Assembly (NCBI GenBank): GCA_049609325.1
Contig: JBMYYK010000052.1
Span: forward strand, 1 to 8,165
Reading direction: 5' to 3'
From: GCA-2733415 sp049609325
GTDB lineage: Bacteria > Bacteroidota > Bacteroidia > Flavobacteriales > Flavobacteriaceae
Length of the DNA stretch: 8,165 nt
In this document: positions 6,018 through 8,165 of the stretch, piece after piece
Layout: every line of letters starts with the position of its first letter
Position numbering within the stretch: the stretch's first letter is position 1
Made by a program: the position numbers and the translations under genes
The notes under the pieces: model-generated
What the model was told of the DNA's origin: nothing
The model's database searches: none
What the model saw: only the letters and a program-made list of their open reading frames with translations

Positions 6018-7436
6018 TTACTTATTGCTTATATGATTGTCATAATTTTTATAAAAATGCTTTGAAAATGCTGCCAATGTCACTAATAAACTGAGCGCAT
6101 GTGAGGTGTGTTTTTGATTGCCTTCATCAAATTTTTCCTTATACTTATCAATTATTTCTTGTTCTATAAATTGTGCAATATTTGAGTTGTTGATATAATC
6201 GTTTAATCGTTGCCTGTTTTCTGTACCTAAAAATTGGAGTTCCCAATTGCGTTGAATATATGGCTTTCCTCTAAGTGCATTAAATTCTCGTTGCAATTTA
6301 TTCAGTACTTTATAAGGGAGGTTATATGGGAATTTACTCCATTTATAAGTATATAAATTAAATGGGCGTTTATCTTGCCATGTGACTCTTGCAATTTTTG
6401 GAGCGTGCTGTTTTATATAGGCTATTTGAATACGTCTATCTGCTAAATATTCTTCAGGAACTGTACAGATAAACTCACAAATTTTGTCGTGATAATAGGG
6501 TAAACTTATTGGATGCATTTTACTATAAAATGCCAAATTCACCGATGTCCAACGAGGGGCCCAATACAGTGATTTGAAAGCTCTCAATTTGGCATTTACA
6601 TTATCAATAGCTATAGCATTTAATAAATATTTAATTCTATTTGTAAAGTAGGTTTCAAAATCGTCTTCTAACCCCCACGATTGCCATAGATCTTCTGCTA
6701 ATTCCATCCCTGTTGGCTTTACCAGTTTTGCACATAAGTAACTTAACAAGTCTTCTTCTGTACTCAACAGTTTATCGGTCATTTTATCAAATAACACGTC
6801 GCCCCAATGCCCTAAAGAAAACTTTGTCCCCATTGTTGTAAACTTATCTTGTACACGCAATTGTGTGCAATGGGTAAATTCGGCATAACATTTATTGGTT
6901 TGTGCTGCATAATCTATTTTGTCCCATAAATACCCTGGTGTTATTTCAAATTTATGAAACTTATAGTTGGCTTGTTGAGCTACTTTTTTTGCAATATGCG
7001 CCTCTTTATAGCCACCTTGAAATGAATAACTAAATGTCGTTACTGACTGTGATAATTTATTCAAACTCACCGCTTGAGAGCGACTATCTAACCCTCCTGA
7101 CAGCGGTAAAATCACTTCTTCAGCTTTTAATTCTTCAGCATTTATAGCATCAAAAAGTGCCGAAAATTCTTTTACTGTTGTATCAAAACTAATTTGTCTT
7201 GGACTATAATGCCATTTAAACCATGATTCTGACTTCACCAAATAGCCTTGATCGTTAATGGTGTTTATTGTACCAGGTCTTAGGGTTTTCACGTTTTCCC
7301 AATAGGTATCATTATCTAAGAAAAAGCCTGTAGCAACAAATGCACAAATGGCTTTTTTATCTAGTACCGGAGCACCATCTACTTTAACAAAATGTTGCTC
7401 AACAGGAATTATTGATGTGCGAATACGTTTAGCCAT
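6018..7436 (-). CDS. Asparagine-synthetase-like protein lacking the glutaminase active site
   Basis: A 472-residue protein with a recognisable AsnB synthetase domain. The pyrophosphate loop is SGGLDS (113-118), FSLGHWGDVLFD (206-217) stands where AsnB has SGDGADELFGGY, and the C-terminal region around SLPYYHDKICEFICTVPEEY (311-330) and DKRPFN matches the part that follows VRVPFL in AsnB. It lacks MCGI and the first roughly 155 residues of the amidotransferase domain. Residues 20-70 (GAPVLDKKAICAFVATGFF and TLRPGTINTI) match only the last strand of that domain and the linker. A TGA lies two codons above the ATG, so no longer in-frame form exists. It overlaps the GT2 gene by 8 bases and is followed after 2 bases by full-length asnB. 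It may use free ammonia, take ammonia from its neighbour, or join an amine already on the substrate, as beta-lactam synthetase relatives do. The reaction is unknown, but the fold is clear. Confidence 0.88.
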   Translation of the reverse strand: MAKRIRTSIIPVEQHFVKVDGAPVLDKKAICAFVATGFFLDNDTYWENVKTLRPGTINTINDQGYLVKSESWFKWHYSPRQISFDTTVKEFSALFDAINAEELKAEEVILPLSGGLDSRSQAVSLNKLSQSVTTFSYSFQGGYKEAHIAKKVAQQANYKFHKFEITPGYLWDKIDYAAQTNKCYAEFTHCTQLRVQDKFTTMGTKFSLGHWGDVLFDKMTDKLLSTEEDLLSYLCAKLVKPTGMELAEDLWQSWGLEDDFETYFTNRIKYLLNAIAIDNVNAKLRAFKSLYWAPRWTSVNLAFYSKMHPISLPYYHDKICEFICTVPEEYLADRRIQIAYIKQHAPKIARVTWQDKRPFNLYTYKWSKFPYNLPYKVLNKLQREFNALRGKPYIQRNWELQFLGTENRQRLNDYINNSNIAQFIEQEIIDKYKEKFDEGNQKHTSHALSLLVTLAAFSKHFYKNYDNHISNK

Positions 7437-8165
7437 TAATCAATTGAAGTGGTTTTGTAATTTTAAAATAGTAAATTTTTTTAAACACATTTAACACTAC
7501 AGAGTTGTAAATAAACTGTTTGTATGAAAGTGCTTTTTTTAAAAATGCCCAAGCCCCCGAATAATCTTTCACACACCAGCAATGTACCGCAATAGTGCTT
7601 AAAAATCTGATATATGATTTTAATCGTTGAGGTTCGTTTATTGTGTGTTTTGCTATGGCTTGTTTGCCTTTATATCTTTCATATGCTTTATCAAATACTA
7701 AAGTGTTATTGGTATTTACCGAAAATGTGATTGCCTCAGGAATTAGTCGACGCTGGTATAAAAACTCATTCAACACCAATACATCGGCCTCAGTATGTTC
7801 CATAATTCTAAACCATAAATCGACATCCATACCTGAACGCTGGTATGTGTTATATCCGCCAACTGCCATGATATGTGCTTTCATAATTAAGCTTGACGCA
7901 TCAGTAAATTTTCGTGTACCGTAGTATAAATCTTCCCAAGTTTCAACACAATAGCTATCATCTGACACATCTGGTATTTGAGAGTAAGCAATACCAATTG
8001 GACTTAATAAACAGCGTTGAGCACTTACAAAAGCACAATTTGGATGCTGTTCGTGTAACTTAACCTGCTTTTGAATTCGATTTAGAGTGCAAATATCATC
8101 TGCATCCATACGTGCGATGTATTTTCCTTTAGCAATTGAAATACCATTATTCATAGAGCCTGGAT
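7429..8165 (-). CDS. GT2 family glycosyltransferase, 5' end outside window
   Basis: The frame stays open to the right edge, so the N-terminus is missing. The internal ATG at 8154 is not the start, because the preceding codons read Pro-Gly-Ser in frame and the sequence SMNNGISIAKGKYIARMDADD is a mid-domain GT2 motif. About 244 residues are visible. MDADD (19-23 of the visible part) is the metal- and nucleotide-binding DxD region, followed by the usual RIQKQV. The acceptor-side motif GMDVDLWFR (111-119) takes the place of the family's EDYDLWLR, and EFLYQRR follows. Roughly 75-90 residues should be missing, judging by the usual distance from the GT-A start to DxD. The family adds sugars, often with inversion, from nucleotide-sugar donors in the cytoplasm. 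The tail lacks clear membrane spans. It overlaps the next gene by eight bases. Donor and acceptor are unknown. Confidence 0.92.
   Translation of the reverse strand, partial: PGSMNNGISIAKGKYIARMDADDICTLNRIQKQVKLHEQHPNCAFVSAQRCLLSPIGIAYSQIPDVSDDSYCVETWEDLYYGTRKFTDASSLIMKAHIMAVGGYNTYQRSGMDVDLWFRIMEHTEADVLVLNEFLYQRRLIPEAITFSVNTNNTLVFDKAYERYKGKQAIAKHTINEPQRLKSYIRFLSTIAVHCWCVKDYSGAWAFLKKALSYKQFIYNSVVLNVFKKIYYFKITKPLQLING

Noticed and set aside
6045..6058. 14-bp palindrome made only of A and T
   Set aside because: It encodes Lys/Tyr/Phe-type codons in an AT-rich gene, and low-complexity palindromes of this size are expected from composition.
6018..7436. Possible WbuX/LfnA-type N-acetyl sugar amidotransferase (acetamidino-forming)
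   Set aside because: Those enzymes carry a differently flanked pyrophosphate loop (SGGKDS-like). This one has SGGLDS and C-terminal features of the AsnB family.
7643..7924. Plus-strand open frame of 93 codons
   Set aside because: It is antisense to the GT2 gene, including its GMDVDLWFR motif, so it is a shadow.

Overview
This window is a compact slice of a surface-glycan (exopolysaccharide, capsule or O-antigen type) biosynthesis cluster. Every gene lies on the minus strand, so transcription runs from the right edge (8165) to the left edge (1). Both edge genes are cut off, so the cluster continues on both sides. The AT-rich sequence, absence of clear Shine-Dalgarno sequences, A-rich upstream regions and protein style (Lys/Asn/Ile-rich, a GT4 with the N-terminal sequence TIPDFDTAGSGKALLKIA) suggest a member of the Bacteroidota, most likely a flavobacterium. 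That placement is inference, because no marker gene is present.

In transcription order the window holds: (1) the C-terminal two thirds of a GT2 glycosyltransferase (7429-8165); (2) a shortened asparagine-synthetase-like protein without a glutaminase catalytic cysteine (6018-7436); (3) a complete glutamine-hydrolysing AsnB-type synthetase (4159-6015); (4) a GT4 glycosyltransferase (3059-4183); (5) an OafA-type acyltransferase-3 membrane protein (1984-3069); (6) a second GT4 of the WcaL/AmsK kind (812-1978); (7) the N-terminal part of an MBOAT (AlgI-type) O-acyltransferase (1-805).

The genes are packed almost without gaps. Neighbours overlap by 8, 25 and 11 bases or are separated by 2, 5 and 6 bases, which fits a single operon with translational coupling. 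I see no promoter, intergenic terminator, RNA gene, insertion sequence or CRISPR array. No stretch of 300 bases lacks a gene.

The likely joint role (inference) is that the three glycosyltransferases add sugars to a lipid-linked repeat unit, the AsnB-type enzymes convert a carboxyl group on a sugar acid or attached amino acid to an amide, and the two unrelated acyltransferases decorate the glycan with acyl groups. Flippase, polymerase and nucleotide-sugar genes are not in this window.

The observations most worth a second look are the tandem pair of AsnB-family proteins, only one of which has a glutaminase, and a perfect 30-bp palindrome followed by a T-tract inside the downstream GT4 gene. 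I do not see evidence for a wholly new system. The parts are known families in an unusual combination.
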